A stretch of 13,968 nucleotides of DNA from Vulcanimicrobiota bacterium (GTDB taxonomy: Bacteria > Vulcanimicrobiota > Vulcanimicrobiia > Vulcanimicrobiales > Vulcanimicrobiaceae): contig JASHPC010000208.1 of NCBI GenBank assembly GCA_030038335.1, positions 1 to 13,968 of the forward strand, given 5' to 3'. Under the pieces are notes generated by a model. It searched no databases. It had not been told where the DNA came from and saw only the letters and a list, made by a program, of their open reading frames with translations. This document shows positions 7,152-13,968 of this stretch, piece by piece (the first letter of the stretch is position 1; each line of letters begins with the position of its first letter). The position numbers and the translations under genes were made by a program.

Positions 7152-7481
7152 CTACGGAAGCTCTTGGAAAATCTCTGCGTACTCCTTCCGTGCCGCCTCG
7201 CCTTCGCGACCGCCTCTGCGGGCGGCCTCCACGAGCCGTTTTACGCGCACGACCGTCTCATCGTCGGCACGGCGCCCCGCGAGCACGAGTCGCAGTGCGA
7301 CGAGGGCGAGATCCGGCGTTCTCGGACCAACGATCCGGAGGCCCTCGAAGAACGGCTTGGCGGCTGCCGAGGGTGGAGCATGCGCGAGCAACTCCGCGAC
7401 GAGCTCGGTGCGCGTCGGAACACCGTCGAGTAGATGACGATCGAGGAGCGCCGCGGCCTCAGTGCTCGTAGATCGACCCAC
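7152..7481 (-). CDS. Small helical protein of unknown function, downstream of TonB receptor
   Basis: A 109-residue protein I do not recognise. It is predicted from composition to be mostly helical, rich in Ala, Leu, Arg and Glu, with no signal peptide or membrane segment, and with a strongly basic stretch (RVKRLVEAARRGGREGEAARKE) before the C-terminus. The open frame runs further upstream inside the receptor gene, but that part is Ser/Arg-rich shadow sequence. The GTG at 7481 gives a 23-nt overlap with the end of the TonB receptor gene and is the best start. The overlap implies cotranscription and probable translational coupling with the receptor. It might be an accessory cytoplasmic factor, but nothing identifies its activity. 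That it is a real gene is supported by the sudden change to ordinary protein-like composition after the receptor stop. Confidence 0.62.
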   Translation of the reverse strand: MGRSTSTEAAALLDRHLLDGVPTRTELVAELLAHAPPSAAAKPFFEGLRIVGPRTPDLALVALRLVLAGRRADDETVVRVKRLVEAARRGGREGEAARKEYAEIFQELP

Positions 7482-9567
7482 GTCCGAACGACTGTCGGAA
7501 CATGACGCGCACCGTGGGAGGACCGAGCACGTTTGCTCCGGTCGGAGTGAACGTGCCGTTCGGAAGCAGTGCAGGGATTCCGGCGAACGCGATCGGGATT
7601 CGTCCACCGAGCGATCCAAAGATGTTCTCAGCGGAGATCTGAAACTTCGATTTCGCCCCTACGGAAAGCTCGAGGTTCGAGTTGCACGTCACAAAAGGTC
7701 CGCGGCCGTACGGATTGTTCGCACCCGAGTACAAGACACCGAACGACGCGCGCGAACCTCGCGGCCACTTGTAACTGATCTCGCCGTAGCCCTGCGCGTA
7801 CGGAATGCCCGCGACGTTTTGCGAGAGCGGGCCTTCGAGGTACGTGCGCGGGAGCGCAGCCTGCACGATGAAGCCGAGCCCTACCGGCTTGAACTGCACG
7901 AGCGAAACCTCGACGCCTTCATCGTCCATCGGCGGCGCGTTTTCCCAGAGCAAACTGATGACGGGGGGAAGCGGCTGCGTCGCCGCGAGCACGTACGCGT
8001 CGTTCACGTGCGTGCCGTAGACGTCGAACGAGAGCGTCGTCGTGTTGCCGTGGAGACGCCACTCGAGCCCGACGTCGGCGCCGCGCGAATACTCCTCACG
8101 CGTCACGTCGGATGAAAACGAGAAGAACTCCGGTGCGAGCCCCACAGAGAGCTGCGGCGCGTATGTGTTCGCGAGCATGTCGAGCGGCGGAGCGACGCCG
8201 CTGGCTCCGACGGAGGCCCGCAGCGACACCTGCGGTGCAAGGAGTTGCGAAAGGCCGGCGCGCGCATCTGCGCGCGACCAGTTCTGCACGGAACCGTAGC
8301 CGACACGCTCTTCATCGGTAACCGTCTGTGCCATGAGATCGAGCTCCGTGCGCATGCTCGGATGGAGCGTCGCATTGAAACGCGCGCGAGCGTTCGCGCG
8401 TGAAGAGCCCTGCGGCAGAGACTCCCCAAAAGCCGCAAACGACGTGTAGTCCTCTTCTTCCGCCGCAGATCCGCTAGCGCTCACCGACAGCACGTACTCG
8501 TTGGGACCGCTCGCGTGGTCCCATGCGGCTTCCACGCCGCGCTCCCGATCGAGCGCCTGTGAAAGAGATGAACTCTCATCGTAGCCGTCGTTCGATAGGT
8601 CGAAGCCGAAGACGCGCGTCTGGAACTGGTCGCGTCCTTCACCGAACTGCGCTGCGATCTGCTCGAAACGTAGGCGTTCGTCTTGACGCGCGCCGAGAGC
8701 AGGCGCGAGCGAGACGAAATCATTTCCCAGCATCGCACCGTACGCGCCTGCGAGCGCGCGGTCGAGATTCGTCGCGAGCACCGTGCCCGTAATCGTGACC
8801 GCGTTGCTCGGCATCGCGTGCAACTCGACGAGAAGCGCCTTGCGAAGCGAGTCGCTCGCGGGGTCGCCGGGCAGTGAGAGTCCCCCGAGCGGACCGGGAG
8901 AACCGTCGATCGAGAGCATCGTCGCGAACGAGAGCTTTCCGCCCGGCATCGTCCCGTCGTAGGCGAGGTCTGAGAACTGTCCGCCGTGCGAGTCACCCTC
9001 GAACTCGAGCATGCCCCTGCGTTCCACCGTTGGCTGCGCCGTCTGCAAGTTGATCCCACCGTTCACGCCATCACCCATGTCTCCGGGATCGCCGGGGCCT
9101 TTTACGATCTCTACCTCTTGCAAGACGTACGTGGGAATCAACGAGAGATCGAACGTCCCCGTCGAAGGCAGCGAGACGGTGTCGCCGTCGAGCGCGACCG
9201 GCGTTTCGTACGGCAGACCGCCGCGCACGAGCGGATAGACGGGCACGTTCGGCATCGCGAGGTTCTCGTCGAAGGGGCGTGCCACAAAAGCGCCCGGGGT
9301 CTGATCGAGCACCGTCGACGCGTCTGGTTGGCCTTGATCGCGATAGGCTTCTCGCGGGAAGACTTTCTGGGCGACCGGCGTCGAGTTGAACTGCACGCGA
9401 ACTGCATGCGAGGTGACCGAACCAATGATCGGCAACCGTCGCACGTTCTGCGCCTGTGAACTCGTTTTCTTCGGCGCTTTCGGCGCGGGAGTCGCTTGCG
9501 CGTAAACAGAACCTCGCGTGATGATGATGAGGACAGACAGCGCGCACGGCGCGAGGACGAGTTTCAT
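7459..9567 (-). CDS. TonB-dependent outer-membrane receptor (shorter paralogue)
   Basis: A 702-residue outer-membrane receptor that would import an unidentified substrate using TonB energy. MKLVLAPCALSVLIIITRG and a VYAQ cleavage site around residue 23 form a signal peptide. A short Pro/Lys/Ser-rich linker leads into a plug domain that includes STVLDQTPGAFVARP, LVRGG, VALDGD and VEIVKGPGDPGDMGDGVNGG. The remainder is a beta barrel of alternating strands. It lacks the CarboxypepD-reg domain of its divergent neighbour but shares plug and C-terminal features with it (ENIFGS...GIPALLPNG...GPPTVRVMF), so the two look paralogous. The last barrel strand ends RVMFRQSF and is followed by eight extra residues, GRGSIYEH, whereas such proteins usually end in Phe. 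ATG at 9567 has AAAGG upstream and is the only start that gives the signal peptide. It overlaps the plus-strand receptor start codon. Confidence 0.9.
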   Translation of the reverse strand: MKLVLAPCALSVLIIITRGSVYAQATPAPKAPKKTSSQAQNVRRLPIIGSVTSHAVRVQFNSTPVAQKVFPREAYRDQGQPDASTVLDQTPGAFVARPFDENLAMPNVPVYPLVRGGLPYETPVALDGDTVSLPSTGTFDLSLIPTYVLQEVEIVKGPGDPGDMGDGVNGGINLQTAQPTVERRGMLEFEGDSHGGQFSDLAYDGTMPGGKLSFATMLSIDGSPGPLGGLSLPGDPASDSLRKALLVELHAMPSNAVTITGTVLATNLDRALAGAYGAMLGNDFVSLAPALGARQDERLRFEQIAAQFGEGRDQFQTRVFGFDLSNDGYDESSSLSQALDRERGVEAAWDHASGPNEYVLSVSASGSAAEEEDYTSFAAFGESLPQGSSRANARARFNATLHPSMRTELDLMAQTVTDEERVGYGSVQNWSRADARAGLSQLLAPQVSLRASVGASGVAPPLDMLANTYAPQLSVGLAPEFFSFSSDVTREEYSRGADVGLEWRLHGNTTTLSFDVYGTHVNDAYVLAATQPLPPVISLLWENAPPMDDEGVEVSLVQFKPVGLGFIVQAALPRTYLEGPLSQNVAGIPYAQGYGEISYKWPRGSRASFGVLYSGANNPYGRGPFVTCNSNLELSVGAKSKFQISAENIFGSLGGRIPIAFAGIPALLPNGTFTPTGANVLGPPTVRVMFRQSFGRGSIYEH

Positions 9568-12358
9568 GGGCGTCGCCTTTCTGCGCGCTCTCGTCGCGAT
9601 TGGCCTTCTTGCACTGTGCACGGTTCCGGCGCTCTCTCAAGAAGCCGGTATCACGGGTGTCGTCGTCGATGACGGCGGCCATGCCGTCGCCGACGCGCGT
9701 ATCGTGCTGCTCCCGGCAAAGTCCGAAACGACGAGCGACGCACAGGGGCGCTTTACCATTTCCTTGGCACCAGGAATCTATACCGCCGTCGCGACTCGCG
9801 CCGGGTTCGAACAGGTCACCGTCGCGGATATCGTGGTGCAGTCCGGAGCGCTCGCCCAGATACGGGTCATCATGCCTCCGGTCGCCCTCTCGTCGCTGAC
9901 GACGATCGCTCGCGTCGAGACGACGTCGCCCGGTCAGTTCAACGCAGGCTCCTTCCCGGTCTCGGTGCTCGGCGGGCAGCAGTTCATCAACGCGGGCTCG
10001 ATCACAACGGAACAGATTCTCGACGAAACCCCCGGGGTAGTCGCTGCCCGGCCAAATGCCAATGCCGCAACCAACGGATCGACGGTCTCCCCGAACCTTC
10101 GTGGAGCACTCGATTACGAAAAGGAAACGCTCATCGACGGTCATCCGCTCATCAATGGATCGCACGGCGACTACCCAGTGATGCTCGTCGATTCGATGCT
10201 CTTTGACGACATCGAGATCGCGAAAGGTCCGTCTGCGTACGCTTCAGAGATTTACTATGGAATCGGCGGCACGATGAACTTCCGGACCGGCGATCCGACG
10301 CAGCAAGAGATCGGCCGCGTGATATACGGCATCGATAATCAGGGCGGAAGCTTCGCGAACATACGTGATACCGGCACCGAAGGCCGCCTCGGCTGGGTCC
10401 TCGATCTCGCGAGTTACGGCACGCAAGGCCCGCTGCAAGACTATCCCGCCGAGTTCTCCGTCGCAAAGGGCACGACGATCGTTGGCTACGGAAAAATCAC
10501 CGGCACGACGACGAGCGGCTCGCCGCTGAACCATGAGACAGGCCCGTATCCGATTCCGAACTCTCTCGGCGATCCGACGAACGCGTACTCGACGCTCATC
10601 GCGTGCTGTCAGCTCGTCAACTCAAACTATTTGACGAAGGGCGAAGTAACGAAGCTCTACTACCATCTGTCGAACTCGACGGTCATCGACGCAGGGTTCG
10701 TCGGCGTGCAAGGGACGTACGACGGCGCGGCAGGGTCGTTTGGCGAGGTCGACACGACGTTCTCGCCGACCGCCGCGTTCTCGTCACCGGGGTACTCTCC
10801 GTATCAGCCGGGTTTCCAGATTCCGGTTGCGGAGAAAGCGACGTTCCCCGACTCCACGCTGTACGATAGCGAGCCAATGTTCGAGAGCGATCTTCGTTCG
10901 TCGATCGGCAACGATACGCTCCTCGCGCGCTACTATAGCGAAGTCTACCTGCGTCAAACGGTTTCCAATATGTCTTCGCCATCGGCAAACTATACGACCG
11001 GCCCCTTCGCGCTCTACGGAACCGCCGCAATCAACGGCGGCGCACCCACCGCGTTCGACGGTACCGTCGCAGCGATGACCTTCCCAACCCCGTACTCCAA
11101 CAGCGTCGAGCACGACATCCTTCACGGATATTCGTTCGAGGACGACCATCCAATCGGCAATGGACAGCTCACGTTCGAGTACGACCACACGACGGCGCTG
11201 ACGAATGCGTACTCGGTCGTCGGCAGCGCGACGCAGCCGGACGGCGTTCTGTCGACGTCGATCGCCGCCGGTACGCGCCAGGACTTCATCACGTACCTGC
11301 TGCGCGGCACGTTCGACCTCGGTCCGAACACGACGCTGACGCTTGCGAACTATTACGACGTGTACCAAACGCACTACACGCCGGAGAAGAGTCCGACTGG
11401 AGCCTTCCTCTTCACGCAGTCGACGATCGGGCACGACGATCCGCGCATCGGTCTTTCGTATCGCGCGTCACCCGACGTTGCAATTCGCTTCACCGCGGGC
11501 TCGTCGCTCGCTCCGCCCTATCCTTCGTTGACGAACGCGCTCAATCAGACGCCGGCGCAAGTCTATACGACCGGAGCGACCTTCGTCACAGTCACACATA
11601 ATCCCGGCGCCCTGCTGCCGGAGACGTCGTTCGGCTACGACATCGGAACCGACGCGCGTCTTCCGTTCGGCGCGATCGTCTCGTTCGACGCATATCTGAC
11701 GAACCTGAGAAACCAGTTTGACTCGGTGATCTACCCCGACGGAACGTACACCTCACCGGCGGGGCCGATTCCCGTATACGTGAGCACGACCGAGAATCTC
11801 GGCAACTCACGTTACGAGGGCGTCGAGACGTCGCTGCACAGCGATCCCGCCACGGGCGTAGGATACGTGCTCTCGTTCGACCTGCAGCGCGCCTATCCGT
11901 ACGACATCTCGCCCTGCTTCTACGCAACGGCGGCGAAGCCGTGTCCCGGATACGGAACGAACTTGCTCGTCATTCCGTACATCAACTTCGAAGGAAACGG
12001 AACAGGCTTCAATGGCATCAGCAACAAGAGCGAGGCGTACGCGATGGGCTTCGCGGGCATTCACGTGCGCGGTGCTTTCGGGCAGTATGCGCAGATCGGC
12101 GTAACGTACTTCGGCCCGAACAACACGTACGACGTTTCACCGTTCTTCGTCACGAGCGCGTCGTATCGCGTGCCGCTCTGGTCGCCGCAAACGACGATCC
12201 AAATCTCTGCCGACAACCTGTTCGACGCGGACGACGCTCCGTATCTTCTCGGATATGAAGGCATCCCAGCGCCGCTCATCAATGGGCAGATCGGCCTGCG
12301 TAACGCAATACCGTACGGTCCAAGGACGGTACGGCTCTCGGTGGGCCACAACTTCTAA
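9566..12358 (+). CDS. TonB-dependent outer-membrane receptor with CarboxypepD-reg domain
   Basis: A 930-residue receptor. Residues 1-25 form a signal peptide ending ALSQ. Residues 28-102 are a CarboxypepD-regulatory-like domain (ITGVVVDDGGHAVADARI, SDAQGRFTI, APGIYTAVATRAGF), typical of SusC/Oar-like receptors. The plug spans about 115-242 with ILDETPGVVAARP, NLRG, LIDGHP and IEIAKGPSAYASEIYYGIGG. The barrel follows and ends TVRLSVGHNF, with the terminal Phe expected for insertion by the BAM machinery. The substrate is unknown. ATG at 9566 is preceded by AGGACGAG, with AGGA about 8 nt upstream, and starts the signal peptide directly; the upstream in-frame run of four ATG codons at 9518 gives an unlikely N-terminus. 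The start codon shares two bases with that of the divergent receptor, so each 5' leader must lie in the coding sequence of the other. The stop is 5 nt from the SpoIIE gene end. Confidence 0.92.
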   Translation: MGVAFLRALVAIGLLALCTVPALSQEAGITGVVVDDGGHAVADARIVLLPAKSETTSDAQGRFTISLAPGIYTAVATRAGFEQVTVADIVVQSGALAQIRVIMPPVALSSLTTIARVETTSPGQFNAGSFPVSVLGGQQFINAGSITTEQILDETPGVVAARPNANAATNGSTVSPNLRGALDYEKETLIDGHPLINGSHGDYPVMLVDSMLFDDIEIAKGPSAYASEIYYGIGGTMNFRTGDPTQQEIGRVIYGIDNQGGSFANIRDTGTEGRLGWVLDLASYGTQGPLQDYPAEFSVAKGTTIVGYGKITGTTTSGSPLNHETGPYPIPNSLGDPTNAYSTLIACCQLVNSNYLTKGEVTKLYYHLSNSTVIDAGFVGVQGTYDGAAGSFGEVDTTFSPTAAFSSPGYSPYQPGFQIPVAEKATFPDSTLYDSEPMFESDLRSSIGNDTLLARYYSEVYLRQTVSNMSSPSANYTTGPFALYGTAAINGGAPTAFDGTVAAMTFPTPYSNSVEHDILHGYSFEDDHPIGNGQLTFEYDHTTALTNAYSVVGSATQPDGVLSTSIAAGTRQDFITYLLRGTFDLGPNTTLTLANYYDVYQTHYTPEKSPTGAFLFTQSTIGHDDPRIGLSYRASPDVAIRFTAGSSLAPPYPSLTNALNQTPAQVYTTGATFVTVTHNPGALLPETSFGYDIGTDARLPFGAIVSFDAYLTNLRNQFDSVIYPDGTYTSPAGPIPVYVSTTENLGNSRYEGVETSLHSDPATGVGYVLSFDLQRAYPYDISPCFYATAAKPCPGYGTNLLVIPYINFEGNGTGFNGISNKSEAYAMGFAGIHVRGAFGQYAQIGVTYFGPNNTYDVSPFFVTSASYRVPLWSPQTTIQISADNLFDADDAPYLLGYEGIPAPLINGQIGLRNAIPYGPRTVRLSVGHNF
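12311..12334. repeat. Inverted repeat near the convergent gene ends
   Basis: An 11-nt inverted repeat, ccgtacggtcc / ggacggtacgg, separated by aa, with one central mismatch (12317 against 12328). It lies in the 3' end of the plus-strand receptor gene, within the codons for PYGPRTVR, 25-48 nt before the stop. Neither side has a T-run, so it is not a standard intrinsic terminator. With only 5 nt between the convergent stop codons it could still act as a 3'-end hairpin for either transcript. It could also be a coincidence of codon choice. Confidence 0.55.
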
Positions 12359-12363
12359 ACGAT

Positions 12364-13830
12364 TTAGGGTTTCGCGAACGTTAGCGTGACGTGAGTTTCG
12401 TCCTGCGCGGACGAAATTTCCAGCCTCTTCGCGTACGTGCGCATGATGTGCAAGCCTCGGCCGCGGTCGATCGAGGGCGTGAACGGCCGCCAGTGTCCGG
12501 GGCTGCGTACGTCGACGACGATGCCGCCATCGTCGGCGCGCGCTTCGATCTCGAAAACTTGATGGTCTCCGTGCGTGCCATGCTCGATTGCATTTGCGAC
12601 CGCTTCGCCCACTGCACTGAGAACCTCGAAGCACCGGTCGCGCTCGAAAAGATGCGGCTCACTGAACGCTCGCAGCGCGTCGCGCGCGAGTGCGGCGCAG
12701 GGGGCGATAGAGCTGTAGACGAGCCGCTCCGACGTGCACGCGCTGCTTGCGGCGCGGCGCAACGCGAGCGTTGCGCAATCGTCTGCGTTCTCCACGCCGC
12801 CGCGAAACAGGAACGCGTGCAGCGCTTCGGCGGGATGTTCCTCGCCAAGCTCCATCGTTGCGAGCGCCTCGAGCAGCGTCTGCTCGCCCGCGATGACGTC
12901 GTGCCCGTACTCGAGCAGACCGTCGGTGTAAAAGAAGAGCGTTCCGCCGCGAGGTACCGTCACCGTGAAGTCGTCGGATGCAGTTCCCGTCCCCAGACCG
13001 AGCATCAGCCCGCCCGCCGGCAGTAAGACGGACCGGCCCGATGGCGTGAGCAGGGCCGGTGAAGGATGGCCGCACGAAGCGTATCTCAGAACGCCCGTCG
13101 TCGTCTCGTAGAATCCCACGATCGCGGTCGCCATACCGACGCTCTGCGCGCACATGAGTTCGTCCACGACGCGAAGGACGGCAGCGGGCGACGACACCGT
13201 CGATGCCGTCGCGCGAATTGCGCTGCGGATTTCGCTCATTGCAACGGCTGCCTCGAGCCCGTGTCCAACGACGTCGCCGACCGAGAGCCCGATGACGCCT
13301 CGCCCAAGGTCGAACGTGTCGTACCAGTCGCCACCGACGTCAGCACCGGCGGTCGCGGGCAGATACGCTGCATCGAACGCAACCGAATCCGAGTCGGGAA
13401 GGCACGACGGCAGCATCGCTTGCTGCAGACGCTTGGAGACATGGTAGTGGATCGCAAGCTGTTGCGCTTGATCCAGCGCCGTCGAGAGGATCTCCACCAC
13501 ATGAGCGAGCGAGCGCCGATGCGCCGTCGTCAACTTGCGCGTGCCGCTCATACCGACGACGAGCGTTCCCAGGACGCGGTTCGACGCGACGAGCGGCTCT
13601 TCGACCAGCGTCTCGATGCCGGCTAGCCGCGCTCTGTCGACGTATCCGTCGTCCCGAGCAGCTGCAGCCAACGCTTCCGCACCGCTTCCCGAACGCGCCA
13701 CCATCGCAACGGGAAACGGGCCTTCGTTGCGCACGTAGACGCTGCAGAAATCCGCAAAGAGAGCGGTGCACAACTGTGCAACGCTGGCAGCAATTCCCTT
13801 ACCTTCGGCGTGCGACCTCAGCACGCGCAA
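12364..13830 (-). CDS. Partner-switching regulator: GAF-like, SpoIIE/PP2C phosphatase and RsbW-like HATPase domains
   Basis: A 488-residue cytoplasmic regulator. Residues about 10-120 resemble a GAF sensor domain, followed by a helical linker (LSTALDQAQQLAIHYHVSKRLQQAML). The SpoIIE-type PP2C phosphatase spans 150-360 with metal-binding motifs VGGDWYDTF (D168), GDVVGHG (D186), YTDGLLE (D303) and NADDCATL (D350-D351). A GHKL ATPase of the RsbW type fills 370-488, with an N-box AVGEAVANAIEHG (E409, N413) and a GRGLHIMR loop. Such proteins dephosphorylate STAS anti-sigma antagonists while the ATPase domain acts as kinase or anti-sigma; no partner is encoded in the window. The first canonical start in this frame is TTG 13830, used here. 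However, the frame stays open to a TAG at 13911-13913, and a CTG at 13848 preceded by GAGGT at 7-nt spacing may be the real start. It is not linked by direction to the operon at 1-7101. Confidence 0.92.
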   Translation of the reverse strand: MRVLRSHAEGKGIAASVAQLCTALFADFCSVYVRNEGPFPVAMVARSGSGAEALAAAARDDGYVDRARLAGIETLVEEPLVASNRVLGTLVVGMSGTRKLTTAHRRSLAHVVEILSTALDQAQQLAIHYHVSKRLQQAMLPSCLPDSDSVAFDAAYLPATAGADVGGDWYDTFDLGRGVIGLSVGDVVGHGLEAAVAMSEIRSAIRATASTVSSPAAVLRVVDELMCAQSVGMATAIVGFYETTTGVLRYASCGHPSPALLTPSGRSVLLPAGGLMLGLGTGTASDDFTVTVPRGGTLFFYTDGLLEYGHDVIAGEQTLLEALATMELGEEHPAEALHAFLFRGGVENADDCATLALRRAASSACTSERLVYSSIAPCAALARDALRAFSEPHLFERDRCFEVLSAVGEAVANAIEHGTHGDHQVFEIEARADDGGIVVDVRSPGHWRPFTPSIDRGRGLHIMRTYAKRLEISSAQDETHVTLTFAKP

Positions 13831-13968
13831 CGATGGGGCGTCGAGCAGGAGCCGTACCTCACATCCTGTGTAGTCGATTTTCTTATGCCCTGCTCGCTTG
13901 CAGTGCTAAACCTTCCGCGTGCAGGAGCGTTATTGGGCCGGTCGGGGCGGGTAAGAGCCTGGTAGCCG
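13831..13968. other. Right-edge region upstream of the SpoIIE gene
   Basis: No confident gene is seen here. On the minus strand the reading frame of the SpoIIE protein remains open up to the TAG at 13911-13913. A GAGGT ribosome-binding-like motif lies at 13860-13856. The extreme end (13940-13968) is G-rich and has no recognisable product, and whether a neighbouring gene ends just beyond cannot be told. Confidence 0.4.
13882..13910 (-). promoter_or_regulatory. Weak sigma-70-like promoter candidate for the SpoIIE gene
   Basis: On the minus strand TTTAGC (13910-13905) and CATAAG (13887-13882) are separated by 17 nt. They match the -35 and -10 consensus at 3 and 4 of 6 positions. The site lies about 35 nt upstream of the possible CTG start and 52 nt upstream of TTG 13830. 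The match is modest and could be chance, and the organism's promoter consensus is not known. Confidence 0.28.

Noticed and set aside
7462..8115. 217-codon plus-strand open frame inside the minus-strand receptor
   Set aside because: Arg/Glu-rich shadow of the receptor, with no ribosome binding site or known motif.
9496..9524. TTGCGC-17 nt-TGATGA as a plus-strand promoter for the larger receptor
   Set aside because: The match is weak, and in a GC-rich coding region such pairs occur by chance.
9519..9530. Short GATGATGATGA-type triplet run giving four ATG codons
   Set aside because: It encodes the Ile-Ile-Ile segment of the opposite receptor's signal peptide, too short to be a meaningful repeat and an unlikely start.
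9071..10165. 364-codon minus-strand open frame across both receptor starts
   Set aside because: It lies in another frame across both receptor genes, is rich in Arg and Asp, and has no signal peptide or motif.
13935..13968. tRNA-like G-rich sequence with GCCTGGTAGCCG at the right edge
   Set aside because: The D-arm stem does not pair and the rest would be outside the window, so a tRNA cannot be supported.

Overview
The window is GC-rich and gene-dense, and reads as one segment of a diderm bacterial chromosome. Two TonB-dependent outer-membrane receptors and a recycling pathway for anhydro-muropeptides both imply an outer membrane and a peptidoglycan wall. The mix of GC-rich sequence, a TonB receptor with a CarboxypepD-reg domain, DUF4127 and a SpoIIE phosphatase fused to an RsbW-like ATPase resembles Candidatus Eremiobacterota/WPS-2 or a related lineage. 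That placement is an inference, not proven. I see no mobile elements, CRISPR arrays, rRNA or tRNA.

Layout. Positions 1-9567 are all minus strand. In transcription order (right to left) they carry: a TonB-dependent receptor (9567-7459); a small unrecognised helical protein overlapping its end (7481-7152); a 50-nt gap; a small exported DUF5666-like protein (7101-6823); a MalK/PotA-type ABC ATPase (about 6884-5847); NagZ (5850-4858); a serine hydrolase of the beta-lactamase fold (4861-3866); AnmK (3869-2736); MurQ (2728-1838); a DUF4127 protein with a signal peptide (1829-270); and the N-terminus of a fatty-acid desaturase cut by the window edge. On the plus strand, a second larger TonB-dependent receptor with a CarboxypepD-reg domain (9566-12358) diverges from the first. 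Their two start codons overlap inside a single CATG. It converges with a minus-strand SpoIIE/PP2C phosphatase plus HATPase regulator (13830-12364), with only 5 nt between the stop codons.

How it fits together. The core is a compact muropeptide-recycling operon whose gene order follows the reaction order: NagZ removes GlcNAc, the serine hydrolase (AmiE/YbbE-like by context) would remove the peptide from MurNAc, AnmK opens and phosphorylates anhydro-MurNAc, and MurQ converts MurNAc-6-P to GlcNAc-6-P and D-lactate. ABC-NagZ, NagZ-hydrolase and hydrolase-AnmK are joined by 4-nt ATGA/GTGA overlaps, which suggests translational coupling. NagZ and the hydrolase lack signal peptides, so breakdown appears cytosolic. 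No AmpG, AmpD or MurU is present in the window, while an ABC ATPase without its permeases leads the cluster and a TonB receptor lies just upstream. This raises the idea, as inference only, of an import-and-degrade route for muropeptides using a receptor and an ABC importer in place of AmpG.
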